Shown: in pieces, positions 19,115 to 27,742 of the stretch
Numbering within the stretch: the stretch's first letter is position 1
Layout: every line of letters starts with the position of its first letter
Origin: Burkholderia catarinensis
GTDB taxonomy: Bacteria; Pseudomonadota; Gammaproteobacteria; Burkholderiales; Burkholderiaceae
Length of the DNA stretch: 64,000 nucleotides
NCBI RefSeq assembly: GCF_001883705.2
Contig: NZ_MDEQ02000005.1
Span: forward strand, 1 to 64,000
Direction of reading: 5' to 3'
Position numbers and translations under genes: made by a program
The notes under the pieces: model-generated
What the model was told of the DNA's origin: nothing
What the model saw: the letters and a program-made list of their open reading frames with translations, nothing else
Databases searched by the model: none

Positions 19115-19806
19115 GCGGCGTCCTTCACGAGTCCCGGCGTCGTCAGCACCACGTCCTTGACGGCTTCGTAGTAGCGGACATAGCCCGTGCAGCGGCAGAG
19201 GTGCGCGTCGAGCGCCTCGGTGATCGTGCGTTCGACGTCGGCCTTCGCGACCGGCTCGCGCTTCAGGCGCTCGATCAGCACGGTCGCCGCGTTGACGAAG
19301 CCCGGCGTGCAGTAGCCGCACTGGAAGCTGAAGTGCTCGAGGAACTTCTGCTGGATCGGCGACAGCTCGACCACTTCGCCCGCGTCGTTGCGCTTCGCAT
19401 GGCCTTCGATCGTGCGGATCGAGCGACCGTGGAAGAAATGCGCGCCGGTAATGCAGGTGCGCATTTCCTCGCTGGTGCCGTCCGGCTTGTCGACGATCAC
19501 GACGCACGCGTGGCAGACGCCCTGCCCGCAGCCGAGCCGCGAACCGGTGAGGCCCGCGTACTCGTGCAGGAACTCGATCATCATCAGCCCCTCGGGCACC
19601 TGCATCGGGCCGACGGACTTGCCGTTGATATTGACCGACAGCGGCTTCTGCTGGAACCGGACGAGCGGACGCTCGACGGCGGCCGATGCTGATGCCGGTA
19701 CGGCCGGGGCAGAGACCGGTGCGGCCGAAGCCGCGGTCGGCGCGGAAGCGCCGGTCGCAGCCGCGCTGGCGCTCGCGGCCGAAGCCGCGGTTTGGGCGGT
19801 CGTCAT
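19111..19806 (-). CDS. 2Fe-2S subunit of xanthine-oxidase-family dehydrogenase
   Basis: This 231-residue small subunit carries two 2Fe-2S clusters between the molybdenum centre and the cytochrome. The plant-ferredoxin site is seen as CGQGVCHAC with a later Cys (RTCITG), and the second, helical site as CGYCTPG and CRCTGY. The N-terminal 65 residues are an Ala/Ser/Pro-rich extension absent from most homologues; it lacks a twin-arginine signal, so export by hitch-hiking with the Tat-exported large subunit is likely. ATG 19806 overlaps the stop of the large-subunit gene (ATGA). It resembles isoquinoline 1-oxidoreductase IorA and periplasmic aldehyde dehydrogenase small subunits. Confidence 0.9.
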   Translation of the reverse strand: MTTAQTAASAASASAAATGASAPTAASAAPVSAPAVPASASAAVERPLVRFQQKPLSVNINGKSVGPMQVPEGLMMIEFLHEYAGLTGSRLGCGQGVCHACVVIVDKPDGTSEEMRTCITGAHFFHGRSIRTIEGHAKRNDAGEVVELSPIQQKFLEHFSFQCGYCTPGFVNAATVLIERLKREPVAKADVERTITEALDAHLCRCTGYVRYYEAVKDVVLTTPGLVKDAA

Positions 19807-22682
19807 GCGAGCACCTCCTGAATCTTTTGCGGGGTCACCGGCAGGTCGGTGAAACGATGGCCGATCGCGTGCGCGATGCCGTTCACGATCGCGCCGACGA
19901 CGGGGATCATCACCACTTCGGCGACGCCCTTCGGCGGATCGGTCTCGGACAGCGGCGGCAGCACGTCGCCGGTCTGCGTCCACACGGCGACGTCGGACGC
20001 GCGCGGCAACTGATAGCGGTTGAAGTTCCACGTGCCGTTGCCGGGGCCGTCTTCATAAAGCGGCAGGTACTCGTGCAGTGCATGCCCGATGCCCATTGCG
20101 AGGCCGCCCTGCAACTGGCCCGACACGAGCTGCGGCGAAATCTGGTTGCCGCACTCCATGATCGAGTGGTGCGTGAGCAGTTCGACCTTGCCGGTCGCTT
20201 CGTGCACGGCCAGCTCGACGAGCGTGCCGACGGCCGTGTAGTACGTGACGGCCGCGTTGTTGCGGCTCGTCGGCGGGATGAACACGCGCTTGCGGTCCAG
20301 CACGCGATAGCCGTTCGCGGTCGGCGCCAGCGTGCCGCGCATCGCGGTCGCGCCGGCCGGCGCGGCGGTGCCCGGCAGCGGGCCGTTGTCGGCGCCCGTC
20401 TTGGGCGCGCCGACGCGCAGCGACAGCCCGTCGATCGGCAAGCGTTCGACCGTGCCGCCCACGTCGAACTCGGCGTCGGTCCATTGCCAGCGGTTGAACA
20501 CGTGCACGACGGCGCCGGTCGGCAGGCCGAGCGCATACGCCTGCTTCGCGAGCTGTTCGAACGTCAGCGGCTCGAGACCGTCGGCGGTCAGCTTGCCGTC
20601 GACCCAGCGCGCATCCTCGATGCGGATCGTGTACGGCGCCGCCTGGCCGCCGCCGAGGCCGCGCGTCCAGATCGACATCGCGGCCGGCCACAGCCCGTAG
20701 CGGAACACGGCGCGCGCGGCTTCGCGCGTGCTGTGCGTGAAGTAGTACGCCGAGTTCGTCGCGCTCGACGGCGACGCATAGCCCGGCGACCAGCGCGGGT
20801 TCGCGCTCAGGCGATCCTGCTCGGCCTGCGACATCAGGTACGGATCGCCGCTCGTCTCGACCGGCAGGTCCGGCCACTCGGTCACGGCCACGCGCACTTC
20901 GGTTGCCGGACGACCCAGCCACTTGGCGACCGCGACGGCCTGCGACGTCGACATCCCGGTGCCGATCTCGGCCGCCGTGTGCTGCAGCGACACCTTGCCG
21001 TTCTCGTCGAATTCGACCTTCGCGAACGACGCTTCCGCGCCCGTGCCGAAATCTTTCTGCACGCACGCGAAGCCGACGCCGTAGCGCTTGCCCGGATTCG
21101 CGGCCTCGAATTCGGCCTTGCGCGCGACACGGCGCGTCCACAGCGGATGCTGCTTCGCGCGTTCCAGCACTTCGTCGACGCGCAGCGCGCCGGCGGGAAT
21201 CGCGCCCTGCGTGTTCTTCATCCCCGAACGCAGCGCGTTGCGCAGGCGGAAATCGATCGGGTCGATGTTCAGTTGCGCGGCGATCTCGTCGACCGCCATC
21301 TCGGTCGCGGCCATGCTCTGCAGCGTGCCGTAGCCGCGCGCCGAACCGGCGTCGATCGCGCGCGACGCGATCGCGACTGCCGCGAGGTCGCTCTTCGGGA
21401 AGTAGTAGATCGATTGCGCGGCCGTCGCACCGACCATCGCGACCGACGGCGAGAAGTTCGAGCGTCCGCCGCCGTTCGCCTCGAAGTCGCCCTTGAACGA
21501 CTGCAGCAGGCCGGTGTTGCGGTCGACCGCGATCCGGTAATGCATCTTGAACGCGTGCCGCTTCAGCGACGTCTGGAACTGCTCGTAGCGGTCATTCGCG
21601 AAACGCACCGGGCGGCTGTCCGCGTACAGCGCGCAGACGAGGCCGTAGAACGGCACGTTGAAGTGATCCTTGGAACCGTAGCCGACCGTGTAGCACGGAT
21701 GCACGAACAGCTGCTTCACCGGGAAGCGGCATTTCGCGACCATCGCGGCTGCGCTCTCCGACACCTCGAGCGGCGACTGGGTCGGCACGACGAGGTGCAG
21801 CGACTGCGTCGCGGCGTCGTACCAGCAGTTCGCGTTGTCGGGCTCGAGCGCGGCCGTGTCGACCGACTGCGTGTTGTACTCGCGGTCGAACACGAGCCAG
21901 TCGGCTGACGGGTGGTCGAGTTCGCCGGCGATCTGCCCCGCGAGGAACATGCCCTGCTCGTCGAGCTTGCCGTGCTCCTTGCCGTCCGGCCAGACCGGCA
22001 GGTGCTTGCGCATCATGCTCGGGAAGATCGGCGCGTCCTTCAGGCTCGAATAGACATCATCGTCGTAGGCCGTCTTGCCGCCCACGCGCACGTAGCGGAA
22101 GGTGCCCCACGGATCGCGCTCGAGCGGGCCCGTGACCGCGCCGTAGCGGATCACGTCGTCGCGGAACTTGAGCGCGTTCTTCGCGAAGCGGAAGCGCGCG
22201 AAGTCGTGATAGATGAGGATCGCGACCGCATGGCCGAGATACGCGGGCGTCTTGCCGGCGGGCAACAGCATGTCGTCGCCGTAGAACGCCGGGAACGCGA
22301 CGCCATCGCGCGCGAGATCGTCGGCCGTGACCACGCGGTCCGGTTTCAGTTCGTCGCCGAGCAGCGAAAGGTCGAAGCCTTCGTAGGTGCGATCGGCCTG
22401 CGCGACGCGCAGGATCAGCGCATGCGACTGCTGCTGCGGCCAGTGCGGCATGTCGGCTGCGCGCACGTCGCGGGCGAACACTTTCGAGCCCGTGACCTTC
22501 GCGATGCCGTCGATGCGGAATTGGGGGATGCCGGTGACGCTATCCCATTTGACGGGGGTAAGGAGTTTTTCTTCGAAGAGCGCCGCGAATGCGCGGCTGC
22601 CTATGGGCGCGACATACACCGCGACGCCCGCCAGCACGCTGGCCTTCAGAAAACCCCGCCGTGACAGGCCGTGGTTTTTCAT
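19803..22682 (-). CDS. Tat-exported molybdopterin subunit of periplasmic aldehyde/N-heterocycle dehydrogenase
   Basis: This 959-residue large subunit of the xanthine oxidase family hydroxylates aldehydes or N-heterocycles at a molybdenum cytosine dinucleotide cofactor. A twin-arginine signal (SRRGFLKASVLAG) opens the protein, so the folded enzyme works in the periplasm. Family signatures include NVPFYG, EANGGGRSNFSPS, GYGTLQSMAATE and, near the end, GGLAMGIGHALHEYLP. AGGAGG precedes ATG 22682 by about 10 bases. It is longer than IorB (near 780) and has no XdhC maturation gene beside it, so cofactor finishing must be supplied elsewhere. First gene of the operon; the substrate cannot be told from sequence. 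Confidence 0.9.
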   Translation of the reverse strand: MKNHGLSRRGFLKASVLAGVAVYVAPIGSRAFAALFEEKLLTPVKWDSVTGIPQFRIDGIAKVTGSKVFARDVRAADMPHWPQQQSHALILRVAQADRTYEGFDLSLLGDELKPDRVVTADDLARDGVAFPAFYGDDMLLPAGKTPAYLGHAVAILIYHDFARFRFAKNALKFRDDVIRYGAVTGPLERDPWGTFRYVRVGGKTAYDDDVYSSLKDAPIFPSMMRKHLPVWPDGKEHGKLDEQGMFLAGQIAGELDHPSADWLVFDREYNTQSVDTAALEPDNANCWYDAATQSLHLVVPTQSPLEVSESAAAMVAKCRFPVKQLFVHPCYTVGYGSKDHFNVPFYGLVCALYADSRPVRFANDRYEQFQTSLKRHAFKMHYRIAVDRNTGLLQSFKGDFEANGGGRSNFSPSVAMVGATAAQSIYYFPKSDLAAVAIASRAIDAGSARGYGTLQSMAATEMAVDEIAAQLNIDPIDFRLRNALRSGMKNTQGAIPAGALRVDEVLERAKQHPLWTRRVARKAEFEAANPGKRYGVGFACVQKDFGTGAEASFAKVEFDENGKVSLQHTAAEIGTGMSTSQAVAVAKWLGRPATEVRVAVTEWPDLPVETSGDPYLMSQAEQDRLSANPRWSPGYASPSSATNSAYYFTHSTREAARAVFRYGLWPAAMSIWTRGLGGGQAAPYTIRIEDARWVDGKLTADGLEPLTFEQLAKQAYALGLPTGAVVHVFNRWQWTDAEFDVGGTVERLPIDGLSLRVGAPKTGADNGPLPGTAAPAGATAMRGTLAPTANGYRVLDRKRVFIPPTSRNNAAVTYYTAVGTLVELAVHEATGKVELLTHHSIMECGNQISPQLVSGQLQGGLAMGIGHALHEYLPLYEDGPGNGTWNFNRYQLPRASDVAVWTQTGDVLPPLSETDPPKGVAEVVMIPVVGAIVNGIAHAIGHRFTDLPVTPQKIQEVLA

Positions 22683-23203
22683 GTGGGGGGAACCTCCTGA
22701 TGCGGCTCGGACGACGATCGGGTGTCGCGGCGTTCGGAGCGGCGCGCATTCTGGCATTGTTTTAGATATATCGCCTATAGGCTTTCCCGCATGAAATACT
22801 TATTGAATTTCTTATAACGGGATTCAGCCGGGCTGCGGCGGGCGGTCGCGGGGGCGATTCGCCTGCGTCGACCTGCGTGCGCACCGGTTTCCGCAGGGGC
22901 GGCAGCACCCGGCGGGAACGCGCGCCGCGCGTCGCGGCCGGTATCCGGACGGCCGCCGCGCATCGTTCCGTTCGCAACGATGCTGCCTTCGCGCCGTCGC
23001 ATGCGCAAGACTTTCGCTGGCGTGGCGTGCGACTGGCGGCAGGTGCTGTGCGCGGTGCCGCCGCCCTGCCCGCGCATGCGCCCGGGCACTCCGCGCCGCC
23101 AATGTTTCGTGGTAATGTCGTGCGCATCCGGCCTGGCCGGTATCCCGCCATGTACCGTGCGGGCGCCGCCAGCCATCGCGACATCGTGTCGAGGTCAAAA
23201 ACC
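22683..23203. other. Intergenic region, divergent promoters
   Basis: This 521-bp gap separates the molybdenum dehydrogenase operon from the GGDEF gene. The part next to the operon is AT-rich (22760-22815) and likely holds its promoter. The GGDEF frame stays open upstream to 22877 but without a coding-like protein there. Confidence 0.4.
22773..22782 (-). promoter_or_regulatory. Small palindrome upstream of the molybdenum dehydrogenase operon
   Basis: GCCTATAGGC is a perfect 10-bp palindrome, 91 bases before the operon start, beside AT-rich sequence (ATATATC). It is an operator candidate only by position. Confidence 0.25.
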
Positions 23204-24754
23204 ATGGCAGTCGGGGCTTCTCTCCTGCACTCCGTTCTCGCCACTCCCCCCTCCGGCAACCACCGCGTGACGGCCGCGCTGCGCCCGTCGATGCTCGTTA
23301 CCCTGTTCGAGGACGTCCGCCCGATGGCGCTGTCCGGGCTCGCGAGCGGCTTCGTCGCGGCCATCGCGCTGATCCGGCTGCAGCAGCTCTGGTGCGTCGC
23401 GTGGTTCATCGGCGACGTCTGCCTGCTCGCCGCGCGGCTCGCGATCGCGCGCGCGTATGCGGTTCGGCGCGACGCCGGCGACGACCGCGCCGAATACTGG
23501 GCGATGCGCTATGCGCCCGTGTCGCTCGTCGCGTGCTTCGTGCTCGGCCTCGGCGTGATGGGCTGCGTGCAAGCCGTCGACGTCGAAGTCGGCACGCTGT
23601 CGGTGATGGTCGCGGGCGGCGTGTTCGGCGGGATCGCGTCGCGCAATTCGGCGCTGCCGCGGCTCGCGATGATGCAGGTCACGCTCGGCGTGCTGCCGAT
23701 CGGCGTCGGCGCGCTGCTGGCCCCCCGGCCGGGCGCGTGGCTGCTGCTGCCGCCGCTCGCGATCTATCTCGTGGCCATGCGCACGGTCGTCGAGCGCCAC
23801 TATCGCGTGCTCGTCGCGCTGATCGCCGCGCGCCAGCGCAACGCCGAACTCGTCGCGCGCTTCGACGCCGCGCTCACCTATATGCCGCACGGCCTGTGCA
23901 TGATCGACGGCGAGAGCCGCGTGATCGTCGCGAACCGGCGCACCGCGCAACTGTTCGGTTCGCCGCGCGAGATCATGCTCGATACGCCGCTACCCGCCGT
24001 CGTCGCGGTGCTCGGCGCGAACGCCGCGACCGATCCCGGCGGCGCCGGTCTCGCCGCGCAATGCGATGTCTGGCTGAACCGCGACGAACCGGAGCCGCTC
24101 GACATCGCGCTCGCCGACGGCCGCCAGCTCGAACTGACGCGCCACCGCGTGCCGGACGGCAACGCGGTGATCATCGTCGAGGACGTCACCGCGCGCCGCC
24201 AGACCGAACAGCACATCCGGCACCTCGCGCGGCACGACCCGCTGACGGGCTTGCCGAACCGCCACGAACTGCATGCCGAACTCAAGCGGATGCTCGCGCG
24301 CCGGCCGCGCCTGCCGAGCCCCGCGCTCGCCGTGATGTATCTCGACCTCGACGGCTTCAAGGCGATCAACGACCGGTTCGGCCACCAGGCCGGCGACGAA
24401 GTGCTCACGCAGGTCGCCGAGCGGCTCGGCAAGACGCTGCCGCCCGGCGAGCTTGCCGCGCGCGTCGGCGGCGACGAATTCATCGTCGCGATCGACGATA
24501 CGACGATGCAAGCGTGCTCGATCCTCGCCGCGCGGATCATCCGGCAGATTTCGGCGCCGTACACGCTGTCGATCGGCAAGACCGTCTGCATCGGCATCAG
24601 CGTCGGCATCGCGCTCGACGACGGGCACGGCTCGCCCGACGAACTGATCCGGCAGGCCGACAGCGCGCTGTACGACGCGAAGTCGGCCGGCAAGGGCATC
24701 TACTGTTTCTATTCGAGCGGCAGCCGCCGCATGGCACCTGCCACCGCGAGCTGA
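23204..24754 (+). CDS. Membrane diguanylate cyclase with PAS and GGDEF domains
   Basis: This 516-residue protein makes cyclic di-GMP. Residues about 25-210 hold five or six hydrophobic segments forming a membrane sensor; a PAS-like domain (ARFDAALTYMPHGLCMIDGE onward) covers about 220-340; a GGDEF domain fills the rest, with DPLTGLPNR, the signature RVGGDEF at about 420-426 and a closing DxALYxAKxxGK motif. The site five residues before GGDEF reads PGEL, so the RxxD inhibitory site is lost and the enzyme should not show classic product inhibition. No EAL domain. ATG 23204 is preferred over 22877 because the earlier region looks non-coding; a GAGG lies about 11 bases upstream. Confidence 0.88.
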   Translation: MAVGASLLHSVLATPPSGNHRVTAALRPSMLVTLFEDVRPMALSGLASGFVAAIALIRLQQLWCVAWFIGDVCLLAARLAIARAYAVRRDAGDDRAEYWAMRYAPVSLVACFVLGLGVMGCVQAVDVEVGTLSVMVAGGVFGGIASRNSALPRLAMMQVTLGVLPIGVGALLAPRPGAWLLLPPLAIYLVAMRTVVERHYRVLVALIAARQRNAELVARFDAALTYMPHGLCMIDGESRVIVANRRTAQLFGSPREIMLDTPLPAVVAVLGANAATDPGGAGLAAQCDVWLNRDEPEPLDIALADGRQLELTRHRVPDGNAVIIVEDVTARRQTEQHIRHLARHDPLTGLPNRHELHAELKRMLARRPRLPSPALAVMYLDLDGFKAINDRFGHQAGDEVLTQVAERLGKTLPPGELAARVGGDEFIVAIDDTTMQACSILAARIIRQISAPYTLSIGKTVCIGISVGIALDDGHGSPDELIRQADSALYDAKSAGKGIYCFYSSGSRRMAPATAS

Positions 24755-25013
24755 GCCGACTGCGCGCCCGCCCGCCGCGTATCCGTCTTTCCCTGCCCGC
24801 CCCCGCCTCCCGACGATTCAATTCCGAAACGCTTTGCGTGTTCGCACGTGGCGCCGCGCGCTCGCATGTCACGTGACGTGTTCCGTAACATCGCCGTTCG
24901 CCACGCATCACGTTGGCCACAGAAGGCGGCACGATCGAGGCGGCGCAAGGCTTTTCATGGCTGGCACCCTTATTGCTCCCTGTCAGGGAAACAGGTTGTC
25001 AGGGAGACCCACC

Positions 25014-25289
25014 ATGAATACCGTCGAAGTCCTCAGCCGCAGCGAAAGCATCGACGAACTGGACGTAATCGACGGCGCGTCGCTGATCCGGCGGCTCGTC
25101 TCCGATCGCCGCATGCCGGCCGCCCGCGAAGCCGCGTGCGTCGACAATCCGCCGCTGACGCTGTACGGCGCATTTCGCCAGGGCGTCGCCGATCACGGCG
25201 CGCGACGCGCGAATCCGTATCGCGCCGGCAGCCGTTTCTGGGCACTGTGGGAAGAAGGACGTCTCGAAGCTGAAACATCGAGCCGGTAA
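25014..25289 (+). CDS. Small protein with ribosome-modulation-factor-like tail
   Basis: This 91-residue protein starts at ATG 25014, seven bases after AGGGAG. Its N-terminal half is acidic and helical. The C-terminal 35 residues (from AFRQGVADHG, then ANPYRAGSRFWALWEEGR) have the spacing of Gly, Pro-Tyr, aromatic and W..GR residues found in ribosome modulation factor and CrpP-like proteins. In that family the short basic protein binds 70S ribosomes and promotes dimer formation in stationary phase. The match is by pattern, not identity, so the role is inference. It stands alone between the GGDEF gene and the deacylase. Confidence 0.6.
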   Translation: MNTVEVLSRSESIDELDVIDGASLIRRLVSDRRMPAAREAACVDNPPLTLYGAFRQGVADHGARRANPYRAGSRFWALWEEGRLEAETSSR

Positions 25290-25544
25290 GCCGGCCGCGA
25301 GCGCCGGCCCTGTCGCGGCAAGGGGCCGGCGCGAAACCTGACGCACGCATGCAGCCGTCCGGCGCACCGGCATGCGTTCACCGCTGCAACATCGCGCGCG
25401 GCCTCGCCGGCCGGCAATGCGGAACGCCCATGCGGATCCCCGCGCATGCCGGTTGACGCAGTTCAGCGTCGCACGCCACCGGCGCGGCGCGCGGCGATCG
25501 TTTCCCGATAAGATGGCAGATTCCGTTCATCGAACGATGCCGCC

Positions 25545-26579
25545 ATGACCGCCTCCTCCTCACACCGAAATCCCATCCACTGCGAGATCGATCTCGACGC
25601 GCAAGGCAAGCACGCGGGCTACCTGCGGCTGCCGCATTCCGTGCACCGCTCGGCGTACGGCTGGCTGCCGATCCCGATCGCGTCGATCCGCAACGGCGAC
25701 GGCCCGGTCGCGCTCGTGATGGCCGGCAACCACGGCGACGAATACGAAGGCCAGATCATCGTGTCGCAACTGATGCGCGAGATCGAGCCCGGGATGGTCA
25801 GCGGGCAACTGATCCTGCTGCCGATGGCGAATTTCCCGGCGGCGGACGCGGGGCTGCGCGTGTCGCCGCTCGACGAAGGCAACCTGAACCGCAGCTTCCC
25901 CGGCGACCCGACCGGCACGCCGACGCAGATGATCGCCCACTACATCGAGCATGCGCTGCTGTCGCGCGCGCAGTATCTGGTCGACCTGCACTCGGGCGGC
26001 AGCTCGCTGCTCTACCAGGGCGGCAACATGCTCGCGATCGATCCGCTCGACGCCGACGAAGCCGCGAAGCTCAACGGGTTGCTGGTCGCGTTCGGGTTGC
26101 AGAACGCGCTGCTGCATGCGCCGAATCCCGTTCATTCCGCGTCGGCCGCGCGCCGGCAGGGCGCGATCTCGATCGTGACCGAACTCGGCGGCGCGGGCAT
26201 GGCCGATCCGTCGCTGATCCGGCTCGGCCGCCACGGGCTGCTGCATTACCTCGGCCATATCGGCCTGCTGCACGGCGCGCTCGTGCCCGACGCGCCGCCG
26301 GCCGTCACGCGCTTCATGCGCGTCGACGGCGACCGTCATTTCGTCTATGCGTACGAGCGCGGGCTGTACGAGCCGCTCGTCGAACTCGGCGACCAGGTGA
26401 CGGCCGGGCAGCCGGCCGCGTGGGTGCATTTCCCCGATACGCCGCTGCGCGAACCGGTGCTGCACCGCTTCAACGGCGACGGCGAAGTGGTGTGCAAGCG
26501 CGTGCCCGCGCAGGTGCGGCGCGGCGATTGCCTGTTTCAGCTGGCGGAGCCGTCGGCGGCGCCGAGCGTTGGCCAATGA
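25545..26579 (+). CDS. Succinylglutamate desuccinylase/aspartoacylase-family zinc deacylase
   Basis: This 344-residue enzyme removes an acyl group from an N-acyl amino acid. The M14-like zinc site is seen as GNHGDEYEG (His and Glu ligands, near residue 63) and the later His in VDLHSGG (near 149); the arginine-binding segment LNRSFPG and the catalytic Glu region VTELGG are also present. The last 90 residues form the beta domain usual in DoeB/AstE-like proteins. Closest remembered function is N-alpha-acetyl-diaminobutyrate deacetylase (DoeB), but no ectoine genes are nearby. It lies 550 bp before the GNAT of the sulfur cluster and could deacetylate its products. The start ATG 25545 has no clear ribosome site. 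Confidence 0.85.
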   Translation: MTASSSHRNPIHCEIDLDAQGKHAGYLRLPHSVHRSAYGWLPIPIASIRNGDGPVALVMAGNHGDEYEGQIIVSQLMREIEPGMVSGQLILLPMANFPAADAGLRVSPLDEGNLNRSFPGDPTGTPTQMIAHYIEHALLSRAQYLVDLHSGGSSLLYQGGNMLAIDPLDADEAAKLNGLLVAFGLQNALLHAPNPVHSASAARRQGAISIVTELGGAGMADPSLIRLGRHGLLHYLGHIGLLHGALVPDAPPAVTRFMRVDGDRHFVYAYERGLYEPLVELGDQVTAGQPAAWVHFPDTPLREPVLHRFNGDGEVVCKRVPAQVRRGDCLFQLAEPSAAPSVGQ

Positions 26580-26609
26580 GTCGGATCGTACCTTCAGGAG
26601 GCCACGAAC

Positions 26610-26819
26610 ATGAAATGTCCCGCCTGCGGTGACGCGCAACTGATCCGTGACACGCGGAACGTTACGTACACCTGCCACGGTCACTCCACCCTCATACCGC
26701 ACATAACCGGAGACTTCTGCCCTGCATGCGGCGAATCGGTGCTGGACATCGAAAATGCAAGCCGCCTCGGAGAAGCGGTGACACAGTTCGCAACGCAGAT
26801 CGACGACCAGGCCACATAG
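26610..26819 (+). CDS. YgiT/MqsA-type zinc-finger protein without DNA-binding domain
   Basis: This 69-residue protein matches only the N-terminal zinc domain of MqsA antitoxins: CPACG at residues 3-7 and CPACGE at 37-42 provide the four Cys ligands. The Xre-type helix-turn-helix that should follow is missing; the chain ends after AVTQFATQIDDQAT. In MqsA this zinc domain binds the MqsR toxin. No mqsR-like gene precedes it. AGGAGG lies 9 bases before ATG 26610, so it looks translated. It may be an orphan or a remnant antitoxin, or a free-standing YgiT-type zinc-finger protein, which also exists. Confidence 0.7.
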   Translation: MKCPACGDAQLIRDTRNVTYTCHGHSTLIPHITGDFCPACGESVLDIENASRLGEAVTQFATQIDDQAT

Positions 26820-27126
26820 CCGCGCGTCATCCGTCGCACGGTATTCATCAAGCGGGCGCTCCTCTGTGCGAAGCGCCCCTTCGATCCCCACCCCACTCCC
26901 GCTGCAAGCCTTCTGACGTCCGCCGCGAAATCCTTATCGCAATTGCTTCGTTCGCCTTTGCCGGCCGCGCCGCTAACGTGTTCGAAACGGCGGCGGCCCG
27001 CCACCTGCAGCGCAGGATGCGCACCGGCCGCCGTCATGACGACAACCGCGTCGCGATAACGGAACAGACCGGACGGGCCGTGTGCCCGCACCCCGCCAGG
27101 AACGTCCGCATCGCGCGCCTTTCGCG
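26820..27126. other. Intergenic region before the GNAT gene
   Basis: This 307-bp gap shows no gene, no continuation of the lost MqsA helix-turn-helix in any frame, and no clear hairpin. It probably carries the promoter of the sulfur cluster. Confidence 0.4.
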
Positions 27127-27693
27127 ATGCCCATGGCCACGACCGACCGCATCATCGACACGACGTCGCTCGACGTCCGCGCGCAACCGCTGATCGACGC
27201 GCTGATCGACGAGTATTCGAACCGTTACAACGCGTACCGCCCCGACAGCCGCGCGTCCGCGCGCGACGAACTCGCACGCTACCCGGCCGAACTGTTCGCA
27301 CCGCCCGAAGGCGCTTTCGTGCTGCTGCTGCGCGACGGCGAGACGATCGGCGGCGGCGCGTTCAAGCGCTACGACGCGCAGACCGCCGAGCTCAAACGCA
27401 TCTGGACCCGCACGGACCTGCGCCGCCAGGGCCTCGCGCGGCTCATCGTCGAGGCGCTCGAACTGCGCGCCGCGCGGCAGGGCTACCGCCGCCTCTACCT
27501 GACCACCGGCTTTCGCCAGCCCGAAGCGTGGGCGCTGTACGACCGCACCGGCTATACGCGGCTGTTCGATTCGTCGATCGACCCCGAAGCGTATTTCCAC
27601 CTGCGCTTCGGCAAGGATCTCGCCGATCCGTCGCGCACGTCGACGCTGGCCGACCTGTGGGCGCCCGTGCCCGACCCGGTGCTGCCGCGCTGA
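27127..27693 (+). CDS. GNAT-family N-acetyltransferase of the sulfur cluster
   Basis: This 188-residue enzyme transfers an acetyl group from acetyl-CoA to an amine. The acetyl-CoA pyrophosphate loop is RRQGLA (in LRRQGLARLIVEALE), followed by the C-terminal strand with ALYDRTGY. It heads a run of transporter and flavin monooxygenase genes, as SnaA/YxeL do in Bacillus, where the acetyltransferase protects the amino group of an S-modified cysteine. That substrate is inferred from context. ATG 27127 and ATG 27133 are both possible starts, and neither has a good ribosome site; the frame also extends to 27082. The stop is 49 bases before the next gene. Confidence 0.82.
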   Translation: MPMATTDRIIDTTSLDVRAQPLIDALIDEYSNRYNAYRPDSRASARDELARYPAELFAPPEGAFVLLLRDGETIGGGAFKRYDAQTAELKRIWTRTDLRRQGLARLIVEALELRAARQGYRRLYLTTGFRQPEAWALYDRTGYTRLFDSSIDPEAYFHLRFGKDLADPSRTSTLADLWAPVPDPVLPR

Positions 27694-27742
27694 GCGCGCT
27701 CCCCCCGATCTCCGCTTCCGCTTTCCACGACAGGACGTTTTC

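Noticed and set aside
24978..25006. Repeat of TGTCAGGGA twice before the RMF-like gene
   Set aside because: One copy overlaps the ribosome site, and two 9-bp copies in 30 bp are weak evidence of regulation.
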